This document shows positions 1-11,874 of a stretch of 64,000 bases of DNA, piece after piece. The DNA is taken from NCBI GenBank assembly GCA_010909165.1, contig VJWM01000126.1:124001-188000 (forward strand). The letters run 5' to 3'. The notes beneath the pieces were generated by a model that saw only the letters and a list, made by a program, of their open reading frames with translations, made no database searches and was not told the DNA's origin. The position numbers were made by a program, and so were the translations under genes. Every line of letters starts with the position of its first letter. The first letter of the stretch is position 1. The DNA comes from Anthoceros angustus. Lineage: Eukaryota > Streptophyta > Anthocerotopsida > Anthocerotales > Anthocerotaceae.

Positions 1-1060
1 GGCCGTCATGCTTGATGGATGTGAAACCGGCTATCCTGTCCCTCACTCAGCTGACCTCCCCTCCGGCGTCACTCCGGAGGCAGCAGCGCCCGGGTCCGGG
101 TCCAGCCACCTGCAAAAAAGCGACTACTTCTGGAGCAAGCGCGCACGCAACCACTGCTCATCCTGGTCCCCACAGCGCGCATGGAACCAAGAATCCTACC
201 CTCGTCTCCCTCCCGCAGTCCAAGAATTGAGCAAGAAAAGCGCCATGGCCGCAGATGCACGCAATTTCACCACGCCACCACAGCACAGCACATCACAGCA
301 CACCAAGCCACAGCAGCTGAACCCTATCAGGTGGGAAGACACACGCAAACACGCACCACGGGGTGATGCGAGCCGGCCATGCCTATCTAGTCCCCTAGCC
401 GCAAGAACGAACCTACATACCACTACCTACCCTCCAAAATCCCTCCTTGCCTTCCCTCTCCTTTCCTCCACTTCCAATTCCCCTAACACCTGCTCCAGCA
501 GCTCACTCCTCCACCATTCTCCCTGCCCTGCTGCTGCTCTCTCCTAGAACCGCGGCCCGCGCCTCCGAGGCATAAATCAGCTTCACATTCTCCAATGCGT
601 CTTCCTCCTCCGGCCTACCTTCTCCTCCCAGCCAGCCAGCCAACTTCCTGTTCCCGCACCAATTGCTGCAGGCGAGATCCGAGGCCTGCCGCAAGCCGGC
701 AAATCCTGTCTCTGCTGCTCCGGAAGTCCGAATTTTTTTCCGCCTATTGTGCGCTGCTCTCCTTGCCTCTGCCTTCTTGCGCTGCTGCTGCTGCTGCTGA
801 TGCTGCTGCTGACGCTGTCTCCGCCGCCTCCGCCGCGAGCGCGTGCGAGAGCGTGCCTGCTACGCCTGCCTGCCCGCCTTGCTGCTCGCCCGCCTGCACA
901 GCTTGCGACGAGAGTCGCGACTAGCGAGGTAGTCAGACCGCGGAACCCCGTTGCCTCGCAGCCCGTCGCGGACTGTAACGCGTCCCGTTATGTTCTACGG
1001 CCTCGGCTCTCGGCCCTCGGCGGGCCTTGCTGGGCCCACGATTGGGTTAGGTTAGGTTTC
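1..1060. other. GC-rich flank, no convincing gene
   Basis: This stretch is GC-rich with long pyrimidine runs around 420-560, like the 5' regions of the genes in this window (compare 61.8-62.7 kb). Several short open frames exist on both strands, but none has a recognisable domain or splice-consistent continuation. It could be the promoter and 5' UTR of a gene lying left of the window. I see nothing more specific. Confidence 0.35.
781..817. repeat. CTG trinucleotide repeat
   Basis: A short imperfect run of CTG units, interrupted by GATG and GACG. Similar CTG or CAG runs occur at 5,560-5,590 (a poly-Gln stretch in the TOM1-like gene) and near 61,960. Confidence 0.7.
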
Positions 1061-3500
1061 CATAAATGAGTTGGTAGGTAATTTAGGTGGGCGCGCGGGG
1101 GAGAGGTTTATATGAGCCATGCCATGCCGGTAATTTAGGATGTTGCACATGCGATATGAATGGGCGGACAGCTGGATGCCATGTCATATGTATGCTAGTG
1201 AGCAAGTTCACGTGCATCGCATGTACTAGCCATCATGGTGGGAGCCATAAGCCATGACTTTCACACATGCCTCACGCTGCCCTTCCGTTATCACAAGCTC
1301 ACACCGCACATCCATGCCATAAGCAAGCGGCTACGCTGCACACGTTTTCAGACCTAGAAGCATTCCGAACAAAGCCCGATAAGTTATCTGTACCAGACCA
1401 GGTCATATCTCATTATTTTGGTTTGGGCAGGACGTAATGTATGGATATAATCGACTGCAAGATTTTCAATCAGTAATTACTAATTTAATTAGTAATTTTA
1501 TCATTTTCTACTTTCTAGGTCCAATTTAGATCACTCATTTACACCTTTTCTTTACAAGACATGACAAGTGAATCCCTCATTCTCTTTGGGTGAAGAATGG
1601 AACACTAGCATGCCAAAAGAAAATACATAAATTCTAACATTGAGGAGATTTTAAAACCCTCGGTTGCATGTTGTTGTCATGTATAAGAATGGGATGGCGT
1701 CTTATTGACTTGAATTCTAATATGAACCATGGAATGAATGCTAGTGTCAAAACATTCCCCTATGGATAGATGAATCATCCTTTACAAACATGAGCAAATA
1801 AATGTGTACCTATTTAAAATTATACAAGTTCAAAATTTATACCTTCAAGAATTTACCCCTTTAAGAATTTTCTTTTCTCTACGGATCCTTCTTAGAGTAT
1901 ATCAAATACTAAAATAATAATAAATTAAAAATAATAATAAACACCACACCCCCCCGGTAAGTAACCACCACGGTGGACCACATATTTGTAATCTTATATT
2001 TTACATATTTTACATTACTCTTTTAATTAGGTACTTTTTTTTATTATACATAGTCATACTAAAAAGCATGTTTGCATTCTAAAGTAGATGAGACAAGTAT
2101 AAATTACATATAATTACATAAAATATTACTTAATTATAGCTCCATAATTAAAATTATTCTCCTACGGTAAGATATAATTATAAAATATCTTTTCTAATGA
2201 TGGTAATAATTAACACCATAATTACTATGGTGAAGTGGTCTTACCCCTAAAACTCACAAATTTGAGCAAGGCGTGGTGATTAGTAACCGCTCACGGGGCT
2301 CCACTTCCGAATAGGTTATCCTAGATTATAAGACTCCACCTCTGAACAAGTTATCTAGACTGTCTGGAGTGACAATTAGAGGGATGGAGTCTTGGGGCAT
2401 TAAGTAACGTGACAACTGAAGGCACAGCGTCCAAGGTCAGTAAGTAATTAAAGTACAAAGGAATGAAGGCAGCAATCCAGCTCTTCATCCCACTTGCTTT
2501 GGAAACGGGGCCTTGACTAAGGACTTTAATAAATTTATCAAGTTTTGCACTGAAATATGTGTATATCATGCACAAAGATGTGGAGCAGGGTTACCTCTCT
2601 CCTATGTCATAGCATTCTTTCGGGAAGGTGTCCATTGGCAGAGATGCATCCTTATGGCATATAGGCTATTTAATCTCCCTTGTTATGACATCATTGGCAT
2701 TTTAGGGGACCTTAGATATGGAGCTTCGTTTGCTCTTTTTAGCTATGACACTTGGGGTCTCCCCACCTATGATGTTTATATAAATAGGCTCACCCCAATC
2801 TCTTCTCTCTCCATAAAATATATCTCCTAGGTGCAAACCCCATTCATACTGGCCCTTTTGTGGAATACCTCTCAGCTTATATTGGCTCTTAGAAAATTTA
2901 AATATTATTAACTTAATTTAGCTATCATTTAATAATAATAATTTTATAAAATAAAATCGTGAGAAATTGGTATAATTTCAAAAAAAATTCTAAACCATCA
3001 ATCCCATTGAAGAAATCTTTTAAATAATTCGAAGAATTTACATAGATATAAACAATTTATTCGGAGATGTTCATTTCCATGAAATGGAAGCATAGGGAAC
3101 TAAAGGAATGGAGCAAACGTTCGAGGGCTCCTAGTACCGTATTATGGTACGTGGTTTATCCATATACAGTAAGTGTGGTCCAATAAAAAAACGTCTACAT
3201 TCGTTCGATTACCACTTACCACTTCTGCTATGCACGGTCCATCGTGGGATGAAGCCCTCTCTCCTCCCTCAGTAAAGTTTCGGCTATGCACGGTTCGTTA
3301 TGTGATTGGCGCGTAGCGCATTCGGAAAAAAAGGGTAGACTTTGTCGTCGACAAGCGAACCAAGGCGTCGAAGATCGGAGCGAAAGGGTGAGCCAGTAGT
3401 CAGGAAGGGGCCTAAGTGCCCAAAGGGGGGAGAGTCGACTGAACATCTCAGAGTATAAGGGTTTGGCACATCACGAGAAGTAACCCGAAAACCTGAATGC
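1061..3500. other. AT-rich intergenic DNA
   Basis: AT-rich sequence without splice-consistent coding potential. Around 2,270-2,420 there are related short phrases (variants of CTCCACTTCCGAATAGG and CTCCACCTCTGAACAAG), suggesting a decayed internal repeat. From about 3,228 to 3,510 the composition shifts to GC-rich, but no gene is evident. Confidence 0.4.
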
Positions 3501-3644
3501 TGGTCGCACACACTTGGGACTCGGGGGAGCTCCGGACGGATTCCTCTGCACGTATGATGTGCTTGTCACAGAGTGCAAGGTTTGTTTGTCACGTGAAATC
3601 GTGCAGGTGACCACCGGCTTGCCCACTTGGAACGTTGAGACGCA

Positions 3645-4727
3645 ATGGATTGCGGTTGCAAGCAGGCAGCTCCTGTGCAGGCTATGTGCCCGTCGCTGGC
3701 TCCGGTGCGGCCAGTTTATCTTGTCTCCGCCACCTGCGCCTTCTCTGCACCGCGTGCCTACAGGCAAATTGCTTCTTGCTGGAGTTTGCGTCCGCGCAGT
3801 GGCTCACCATCGGGAGGAGGGAACAGGCCTCGACAGCCTGCACTTCCTTCGGGACTTAAACTTTCAGGTCAGCCGGCAAGGGCGGAGCGGGAACCGCGGC
3901 TATGGCAGGACGTAGGCTGGCTGGAAACTGCTCTTGCAACTGGTTTGATGCTCATAGCTGGTGACGCGCGTGGAGAGGAAGCGGTAGTAGACTCCGGCAG
4001 TGCGGCTGTAGACTCTGGAAGTGTGGTGGAAGCGGCAAGCGGATCCGAGCAGGATGTGTTTGAGATCATTCGAGACGTCGACCCTGCAAGTGCAGGTGTA
4101 GACTCTGGAAATGCGGTGGAAGCGGCAAGCGGATCCGCGCAGGATGTGTTTGAGAGCATTCGAGACGCAGGCTCTGGTGGTGCGGGGCTAGATTCTGGAA
4201 ATGCGGTCGAAGCTGCAAGCGGATCCGCGCAGGATGTGTTCGAGGTTATTCAAGACGTAGGCTCTGGTAGTGCGGTTGTAGGCTCTGGAAGTGCGGTGGA
4301 AGCGGGAAGCGGACCCGCGCAGGACATGTTTGAGATTATTCAAGGCGTAGGCTCTGGTAGTGCGGCTGTAGACTCTGGAACTCCGGTTCTAGACTCTGGA
4401 AGTGCGGTGGAAGCGGCAAGCGGATCCGCGCAGGATGTATTTGAGGTTATTCAAGACTCTGATACCGGTGACCTGTTTGGCTCTTTGGCAACCAGCACTA
4501 TCAGCCTCCTGTTTGTCCTGGCTGCCGTTGGCCTCGTTGTCGTCACCATCGGTGTGGTGTATCTGTCAATCTCAGACTACCGCGAGAAGAAGGATGCCGA
4601 AAAGGATAGGGAAGGTCGGAAGCCTGCCAAGGTGCAAATTGAAGAGACAGGTACCTCGATCACTGGTAGTGGCAAGGGATTCGGGAAGAAGCCAGAAAAG
4701 GTCTCCAAGGAAAAGACCCGGAAGTAG
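3645..4727 (+). CDS. Membrane protein with five 30-residue repeats
   Basis: An open frame of 360 codons; I do not recognise the family. An in-frame TGA lies nine bases before the ATG, so this is the first possible start unless an upstream exon is spliced on. Residues 1-100 are basic, rich in Ser, Ala, Arg and Pro, and end with a hydrophobic stretch (LETALATGLMLIAGDA). This resembles a plastid transit peptide followed by a second targeting or membrane segment. Residues about 120-285 hold five copies of a 30-residue repeat with the core ASGSAQDVFEVIQD. A strong membrane segment follows (ISLLFVLAAVGLVVVTIGVV), then a Lys/Arg/Glu-rich tail ending KEKTRK. The layout suggests an acidic repeat domain on one side of a membrane (perhaps a plastid envelope or thylakoid) with a short charged tail on the other. 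The gene is tail-to-tail with the TOM1-like gene. The reading frame is kept through all repeats, which argues for real coding. Confidence 0.6.
   Translation: MDCGCKQAAPVQAMCPSLAPVRPVYLVSATCAFSAPRAYRQIASCWSLRPRSGSPSGGGNRPRQPALPSGLKLSGQPARAEREPRLWQDVGWLETALATGLMLIAGDARGEEAVVDSGSAAVDSGSVVEAASGSEQDVFEIIRDVDPASAGVDSGNAVEAASGSAQDVFESIRDAGSGGAGLDSGNAVEAASGSAQDVFEVIQDVGSGSAVVGSGSAVEAGSGPAQDMFEIIQGVGSGSAAVDSGTPVLDSGSAVEAASGSAQDVFEVIQDSDTGDLFGSLATSTISLLFVLAAVGLVVVTIGVVYLSISDYREKKDAEKDREGRKPAKVQIEETGTSITGSGKGFGKKPEKVSKEKTRK
4009..4478 (+). repeat. In-frame 90-bp coding tandem repeat
   Basis: Units start at about 4,009, 4,099, 4,189, 4,279 and 4,390. The spacing is exactly 90 bp except for the last step, where a 21-bp in-frame insertion (DSGTPVL) lengthens it. 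Each unit starts GACTCTGGAA and contains GGATCCGCGCAGGATGTG or a close variant. Most differences between units preserve the Ser/Gly/Ala and QDVFE pattern. Confidence 0.9.
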
Positions 4728-5308
4728 TCAGCTTGTCAAGTCGTCTACATGAGTGACAACTTCTTGGACAGTATGTCAAGTTCCAAACAGCATGGCAATA
4801 ATTCCGTGCACAATGTGGTCTGGCTGCCATAACTCCTCATGCTCTCATAGTACTCCAGTTCCTTAGTCCAGCATGCCGGCATATTATTCAATGTACACAG
4901 ACCAATTAAATCCTGCATACGCAGCAAGAATGGCACCAAGTCCAGAAGACCTTCCAGAACCGGGACCTCAAACGTATCTGGCTTCAGATCATCTGTACAG
5001 GACAGCCAGCATGGGACTGAAAAATGACAACCAATCAAGAGGCTCTGCCTAAGCCTCAATCATTCAGCCAGCAAGCGGTTTTAACTAGATTACACTCCCA
5101 TAGTGACAATCTACATGCCACCTTCAACGACAGTTACCCAAGGCATCGATTCCTAACTATCTAGTAGTACCTTCGAAGTACTTCAACCATTACCTCCACC
5201 TGGATCCACAAGGAGAAAAACGAAACAGGCATTCGTGTTCATAGTGATCTATCAAGGAGGAGGACAAGTATCAGCCCTAACAAACAGTATCACAAACACC
5301 CTGTTAAA

Positions 5309-8300
5309 TTAAGCGTTTGGCCTGGAAAGGCTTCCAGAGACCCCTGAAGTCTTCAGTTTCGCATTCACACTTCGGAAGTCAACCAAATCCTCAAAAAGTT
5401 TGTCTGTAGGCTTGTCCTGCCCGGCTGGCTGCTGTGCTGGTGGGCCCTGAGCACCAAGACCATCTTGCAAAGACAAACTATGCGTCCTGCTTGTGATGTC
5501 CGCCACCTGTGGGAAAGAGGGAGATCTCTGATAAGGGTCAGAGTTTAGAGTGGATTGCTGCTGCTGCTGCTGGAAGTACTGCTGCCTTAGGGAGTGCTGG
5601 CCTGGTGGTGGCGGAATTGGGGAGACAACATTGTTAGGAACCACACTTTTCCCATACAGCAGTGCACGCTGCTGTTGATTCATGGGCTGCTGAGCCTGTT
5701 GCTGGTTTAATAGCTGCGGACTTCCGCTCCAAGCTGCATCACCTGAGTATCCACTAGGAGGAGAAAGTGGACTAGACCATGGTGCTGCATACCCTGCAGA
5801 AGGCAGCTGGCCAGTTGCTCCCTGATAATGTTGCAGAGTTTGCTGTGCCTGCTGCTGCTGTTGATACTGAGCATAGGTATATTTAGGCTGAGGCACTTGA
5901 CCGACAACTCCTCCATTTGAGTAAGTGTACTGCTGCTGTGGAGGAGATGACCCATATACCCCAGCCTGAGGTTGGGGAACACCCTCAGGCTGAGAGACAG
6001 CCTGAAAAGGAGCTGTTGCAAAGGGGTTCACAGATTGCTGCTGCCCGCTAGACAGCGGCACAAGAGCAGTGGATGCTGGTTGAGAGGAACCAAGAGATGA
6101 GTGAACATAGTTTGGGTTCACCAAGGGCTGAGGCTGTACTGTCTGCGGTTGGGTATCCTGGTAAGCATCCCCACTCAGTAAATCTACCGTCATCTCCCGC
6201 TGGCTTGGAGTAGAAGACAATTTCCTTGGTGGAGGAGGCGGGGGAAGAGCAAGCTGAGGAGATGCCTTGCTTGGTTCAGAAATCTGGCTCTGGGATCTGA
6301 AACGTGAAGGTCTACAACACCAGGGTCACAACCCATCAGTCTACACAATCAACAGCACTTGCAAAACTATACCCACAAACACAGGCAATCCAGTGATGGC
6401 CAACAGAAAGAACAGGAAAAACCTGTGTGCAAGCTGCTGAAAATCATCCTCTGCCTCCTCTTCTTCATGATCAAACTGGCGTCCATGAGGAGCAGGTGGA
6501 GCTGTTGCATTTGGAGAATCCCGAGGTAAAGGAGACCCTGACGCTAAAGCATCATGCTTAGCTATGACACGTTGCAGGTCATCATTTAAAGCTAGGCCCC
6601 TGCGAAGCAACTCCTCATCTCTGCAGCAAACCATCCCAGCATTCACCTGAGTTCAGGAAGATGCTCAATCGTTTATCCAAAAGCTCCCAGGGAGACCCGA
6701 TTAACTGAATTGCATTACTCACGATGTGGTGCTAACAAGGTGCTCCACCCGCCGCTGAGAAACACGACACTGCTCCAGAAGCTCAACAATAACCTCCTCC
6801 TTCACAGCCTGCAAAGCAGAAGGCATGTACTTGTTTAGTGGCTACACTGACTTCCAACACTTTGTCACTTCTAGGAGTAGACTTGCTGACCTCTTTACTT
6901 GGTGGGTCTATAGCATTTAACATCTCGCTAAGCAAATCGACCCCACCCTGAGCTGTTTCAATGTCTGATAAGCTGCAGTCATGAACCATCGTCACGAAGA
7001 CGGCCATTTATACCCAAAAAGCCAGAGATTGTAGCCAATGAAAACATTAGATTATGTCCTTGGTGGCTACAACTAAGGATGAATGCCTTACTTCATGGTT
7101 GTCTCTGTAGTGGCCTGTCGAGCTGCTTCCACCCTTTGCGGACCGTATCCTGGAGGATTATATGCAGTTATTGGCTGGGTCTGTGGGGGAGTGAAAATGG
7201 GAACAGCTGCTTCTGCTGCTCTTTGTGGGAATTCGACACCAAATCGCTGCAGATTGTGGAAACATTGTGTTTTAGTGGACGAACAGGTTACGAAATTCAA
7301 AATATAAATAGAATGTGGGATTCACATGGACGTACCCTCAATTCATCATAAGCCAGGTAGTATTGAGGATATCGACCTCCTGGACCTCCAAAAGCTTCCT
7401 GCCAAGCGTCTACCAAGACCAGGATTTTATCTCTCACCTGCATGTCCGTCTGCAAAAGAAAAATGCAGTTCAGCATCACGGTGATGCCATCAAACGGCCA
7501 ACAAAGTCAAGCCTTCAGAAAGCTGAGGAACTAACCTTCTTCTTCACAATCTTGACCATCTCATGCAACACATCTCTTTCTGCCACTTGCTGATGTACGA
7601 TATCGGTGCAGTTTTTTATCAGAGTTTCCAACACCTGACAAATCCAAAGGGGACAAACAACCTCAACTATTTCCTAAAAGGTGCACAACGGCTACAGCAC
7701 AGAGGAAAGGAAATATCATGCTACGTGCAAGACACTTGCATCCCGCAAACTGCTCAGGGGCTTCAGCCCTCATGTATAAGCAGCTCCCGTACTCCAGGTT
7801 CACTTACAGTCAGAGCAAGCAGTTGCACTTTCGGGTTCTTGCTCCCCAGGCGTTTCTTCACTGCCTTGATCACATCTCTTGCTTGCCTGCCCAGGCAAAG
7901 GAAGACAACATCAACCAGTGCAAAATACCGCTGCTCGAAACTGCTTTCTACAGAGGTTCATCAGCAGGCGACAACAAAAACACTCACTCGCTCGAACTTG
8001 CAAGCCATATCACATTTTGCTTCGCATTCACAGGCTACCCGTTCCTCACCTGTGCCAAAGGTAGGAGGGAGACAAGAAGCGCAGTGACAGGTTCGCATAA
8101 CCACAGCACGCTGCATACTGCCAGAACTCATTCAAGCACAAGATCCAGTTTACGGTCGGCAAAGTAAAAGTTGCTCGAATGAGAAGTACAAATACTACAC
8201 AGCACAACTGCGTCTCCGCACGACGGCTACATAGTACCACCCCAAATACATCCACAAACAAAGATTCCTCCAGGCCCGCTCCAACGGCCAACAACTCAGG

Positions 8301-8729
8301 GCTGCTGAGCACAGCATTCACCAGCTAAAAGCCCGTACGTTTGCACGAATTGCACCATACTCACACACACACACACACAAGCTCAAGCTCAAGCTCAGCT
8401 GCAAAGGAGGCTCCAGCCCTAACACAAGCCAAGCAAACCATCACCACTCCAACAACAAAGCTTCAAACATCAAACCCTCCCAAAAATCCACCCGACACCC
8501 AAATTCCCACACCTCCAACCCAAAACCACACTTTCCGACCCTCAAAATTGCCACAACACAAAACCAGCCCAGAATTGCCCCCCCACGGCTCCTAATTCCA
8601 CAATCCCCGACCCAAACCTTACCCCGGGTCCCCGTTGATGATGTCGCAGATGTCCAGGTTCATGGCCCAGTCGGGCCCGATGAGCAGATCGCTGGTGGCC
8701 TTATCCACGAGGCCTGCCGCCGCCGCCAT
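5309..8729 (-). CDS. TOM1-like (TOL) VHS-GAT ubiquitin-binding protein
   Basis: TOL proteins bind ubiquitinated membrane cargo and pass it to ESCRT, replacing ESCRT-0 in plants; they act at the plasma membrane and endosomes. Nine exons join in frame to 640 codons plus stop: 8729-8623, 7886-7808, 7634-7536, 7449-7336, 7246-7092, 6972-6891, 6808-6723, 6620-6423, 6311-5309. All splice sites are GT-AG and every phase matches. Exon 1 begins [20 protein letters not shown]. The VHS domain spans about residues 8-140, with the core [19 protein letters not shown]. The GAT domain spans roughly 185-270, with [18 protein letters not shown]. The C-terminal half is Gln/Pro-rich and disordered, ending near the conserved [10 protein letters not shown]. 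Size matches the larger Arabidopsis TOLs. The long 3' UTR probably runs towards 4.75 kb. A 33-codon uORF lies upstream. Confidence 0.93.
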
Positions 8730-8808
8730 GTCGCTCCCACTTCCCTCCTGCTCCCCCTAGCCCGGCCCGCCCTCGAATCCTCCGCTCCCCTCCCCTGCCC
8801 TGCCTTCC

Positions 8809-8910
8809 CTAGCCCAGCCTCGCACGGAATTGAGTCAATTGGAGAGCGTTTCCAAACTCGGCGGCGTCGTCGGCAGCAATCTCATCCCCGGGCAGCATCA
8901 GCAGGAGCAT
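8809..8910 (-). other. Possible uORF in the TOL 5' UTR
   Basis: An ATG at 8,910 opens 33 codons (starting MLLLMLPGDEIAADD) that end in TAG, 79 bases before the TOL start codon. If the TOL transcript starts upstream of 8,910, this would be a non-overlapping uORF. There is no direct evidence of transcription. Confidence 0.2.
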
Positions 8911-8991
8911 GCTGCACAGGGCTAAAGTAAGGAAGAAGAGCTCCCAAAGCGAGGAAGATGCGGTGCTGCTACCGGAAGCCTTTTTCTCCGC

Positions 8992-9313
8992 TCAACACAA
9001 AGGTGTTAAACACACACAACAAATCCAACTCCAACTCCGCACCAACTCCCGCACGCAACACAGCAGCCTAGGGAACCAGGTATGGAATCCAGCATCAGCC
9101 GGAGAGGGCGGAGGCAGAAGCCACGAGCCCGGAACGGAAGCAAACTGGGCCCAGCACACTACAGCCCGTCCATCCACGAACGGGGCTCTCTCTCTCTTCT
9201 TTGCCTTGATCGCACTGGCCTGGTACACATATGTACTGGCCAGCTTCCGGAGCTCCTCCTTTGTTAACTCGTATTCAGTCCACTCCTTCCCCATTCCCCG
9301 TGAGCACGCGTCC
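8992..9313 (-). other. Small open frame upstream of TOL
   Basis: An ATG at 9,313 opens a frame of about 107 codons. Its first 50 residues have a plausible coding composition (GKEWTEYELTKEELRKLAS), after which the sequence looks non-coding. It might be a first exon of an alternative TOL transcript or of a separate small gene. No family is recognised. Confidence 0.2.
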
Positions 9314-9319
9314 ATAAAA

Positions 9320-11090
9320 CTACACTACATACTACATGCCCACCTCCTCTTTCCTATCTAAAACCTCTTTCCTTTATAAAAACGCATATATCTAAATGCC
9401 TACCACGGAAGTCTAGGTAGGTATACGTTACACGCGCTAGGTTACAATGGGAAACACCTAGGTGTAGTAAACGGTGCAAAATTTTTAATAATTCTAATTT
9501 ATAAATTAATTCATTAATAATATATATACATAATATACACAAGATGGAGACTTTATAAATCTGCACAGATGAGAAGTCCCATCTACACTGGGGCGATGGG
9601 AACAATCCTCTACAGATCCATGGCCTAGAGTACTCTATAGTCATATACCCAAGACCTATGATCTCCTTCGATTCAATATTACCTTTCCTTTGCTATTCCC
9701 CTCCATCAACTGCCAAATCTTCCGCGTTAACTGTTAACGGTTCCCCTTTGTTCACTCCTTCCGGACATCAACTAGTCTCTACATCAATATCATTGCATGT
9801 CTCAAGTATTTCCTAACTGGGACATTGCCTGCATCAACTACTGCATATATTAACTACTGCATGCATCAACTACTGCCTATATCAACTACCGCATGCATCA
9901 TCTACTGCCTATATCAACTACCGCATGCATCATCTACTGCCTATATCAACTACCGCATGCATCAACTACTGCCTGCATCAACGGTGAAGTACCAGCTGCT
10001 TGACTGTTACTCTCCCGTCCCTCCGACTTATTTGCAATTTTGTAGCTAGTACTCTCCCTCATTAATTATCCACTTATTTGCAATTTTCTAGCTAGTACTT
10101 TCCCTTATTAATTATCACTATCTCTTTCTGAACTTATCAAACATTCACATCTCAACTATTTCCTAACTAGTACTCCCCCTACATCAACTAATACTTGCAT
10201 CAACTAGTACCCTAATGATTTATCACTATCAGGTCGGATACGACTCATGAAGTGTTCCCTTGCCGTCCGACTTCTTTCTATCCTCTGTACTTACACCAAA
10301 TAAAAGTGTCTTTTCATCTTTCACTATCTGGTCCGTCCGGTCTCTTACTGTTTCTTCCTATATAATGAAGTGTTCCGTCATTCATTTATGTATCCCTATT
10401 CGAACACTCAGACTTATTCTTGTATTGTGTATAAAACACATACGCTTAGACTTATTCTTGTATTATGTACAAAACATATACCCAATTATCATCATCATTC
10501 AAGGTGGTCTTAAGCTTGAATTCGCATGAGGTGATCCAATGTACCCACTCATCAATTCACAAGTCTAGTATTCTCATCAACTTTCCCGATTCCTTGCATC
10601 CAGAGCTAGCGTAACAACCACAAAGTTTTTTTTGGCGTGCACTATATAGCCAAGGTTCTTATTATACATGTGCTAGTTAGTAGCCAATAATACTAATTGA
10701 GTTATTAGTCTTATTAAGTGAAAATAATATGTCTAAAAAGTGACCAGAATACAACGGTGGCATGGCCTACCCGCATGTATGGAATGTCCAGGGGCTCCGG
10801 ACACGCGTTTCTTTCCAGATTCCTTGTGACAGTTGGATTCCCGAACACATGGGTGCCGGCTGTTGGAAGCGCTGAGTACAATCCGTGAGAAACGACGGGT
10901 CTCTTTCCCTGGTGAGGCCGTCAGCAGTCACGCTTCTGAGGTGACCTGACTCTTGACCGGGGACGACTTGACCACTGGGTAGCTTGCAAACTACGCTTGG
11001 AACCCCTGTCCGTCAGCTTTAAGAACCGGATGAACAACCCGTTCGAGCCTCGGGATGCTCCGGGCTAGAGGAGGCAAAGAGGCTGCTTGT
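9320..11090. other. AT-rich intergenic DNA with short duplications
   Basis: No gene is seen. Besides the minisatellite at 9,830-9,985, there is a 48-bp direct duplication at about 10,027-10,118 (TTATTTGCAATTTT.TAGCTA) and a 37-bp one at about 10,410-10,480 (GACTTATTCTTGTATT). Confidence 0.5.
9830..9985. repeat. 32-bp minisatellite
   Basis: About five imperfect tandem units made of alternating CATCAACTACTGCC and TATATCAACTACCGCATG phrases. The central units are a clean 32 bp. Confidence 0.85.
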
Positions 11091-11092
11091 CC

Positions 11093-11873
11093 ATGGCTGA
11101 TGGAGTGATTGTGTTGCTGCTGCTCTGTTTGCTTTCGTGTTCGGCAGCCTCTGCTAACAGACTTCACTTACCAAGAGGCAAGGAGCTTGTTCCAGCTTCC
11201 GGCCAACCAAGCGACGGGAATTTTAGGGAATCTTCTATTTCCATATCCAATCCTGTTGAGAACCATGACCATGACGAGTTCCAGCACCCCGTGCCGGGCC
11301 ACACTACATGTCACGTCTGTGAGCGAGAATCAGTAGGTGAAAGCAAGTGCAGGGGAGTGGCTCACAAGTTGTTGCGCAGGTTGTTGCGAGGTGAGAAAAA
11401 GGTTGCTCCTGATGGATCATGCACAGGCTTTTTCAGCTGCCTTCTTGTCCTGTCCCGCTTTCGATCCTCGTTTACGAGGCATTGCGAGATCAGGATATGT
11501 TTCATTTCAGAAGCAAAAGGTAAACTGACGATGAAGTAGACTTTGATTTTTCTGACCAGGCGTTTGTATTCGCCTGGTTCAGATAATGGTGAGCAACCCG
11601 GTGTCTCGAAGGAGGAAGGATTAGGGCTGAAAAGAAAGCTAGCGGTCGTGGCTAAGTTAGCAAGTTGGAAACCAGGTTTGCCTCCGTCTCCCCCTTCAGG
11701 TCACGACTGATCAACGGGGCAGCCGAAGGAAGTACTACGAACAGATCTCCCAGAAGTTTGTGAAAAAGGAGGTTACCTGTCTCGAAGCCTCTCGACATCC
11801 ACATCGGCTGGCCGAGGGCGTCGGGAAGTTCTGCTCGAGAACTCTGCAACAGAAACCATCTAAGATGCGCTAA
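11093..11873 (+). CDS. Predicted secreted basic protein, three exons
   Basis: I do not recognise this family. The ATG at 11,093 starts a clear signal peptide (MADGVIVLLLLCLLSCSAAS). One model joins three exons in phase: 11,093-11,336, 11,437-11,519 and 11,700-11,873, giving 166 residues. Splice sites are TAG|GTGAAA, TTTTTCAG|CT, AAAG|GTAAAC and CCCCCTTCAG|GT; the last pair is strong. The mature part has an acidic/His stretch (NHDHDEF), a CHVC motif, and a C-terminal half rich in Lys, Arg and Gln (RGSRRKYYEQISQKFVKKEV) with further cysteines. Size and composition suit a small secreted protein or peptide precursor, but no known peptide-hormone motif is visible. It converges with the RNase HII gene, about 600 bp apart. 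Exon 1's 3' end is the weakest part of the model. Confidence 0.4.
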
Positions 11874-11874
11874 A

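Noticed and set aside
1040-1060. Telomere-like TTGGGTTAGGTTAGG
   Set aside because: Only two imperfect units and not the plant TTTAGGG repeat; chance occurrence.
3228-3511. Possible organelle rRNA-like sequence
   Set aside because: The phrase GACTGAACATCTCAGAGT recalls large-subunit rRNA, but the surrounding bases do not follow any conserved rRNA helix I can place.
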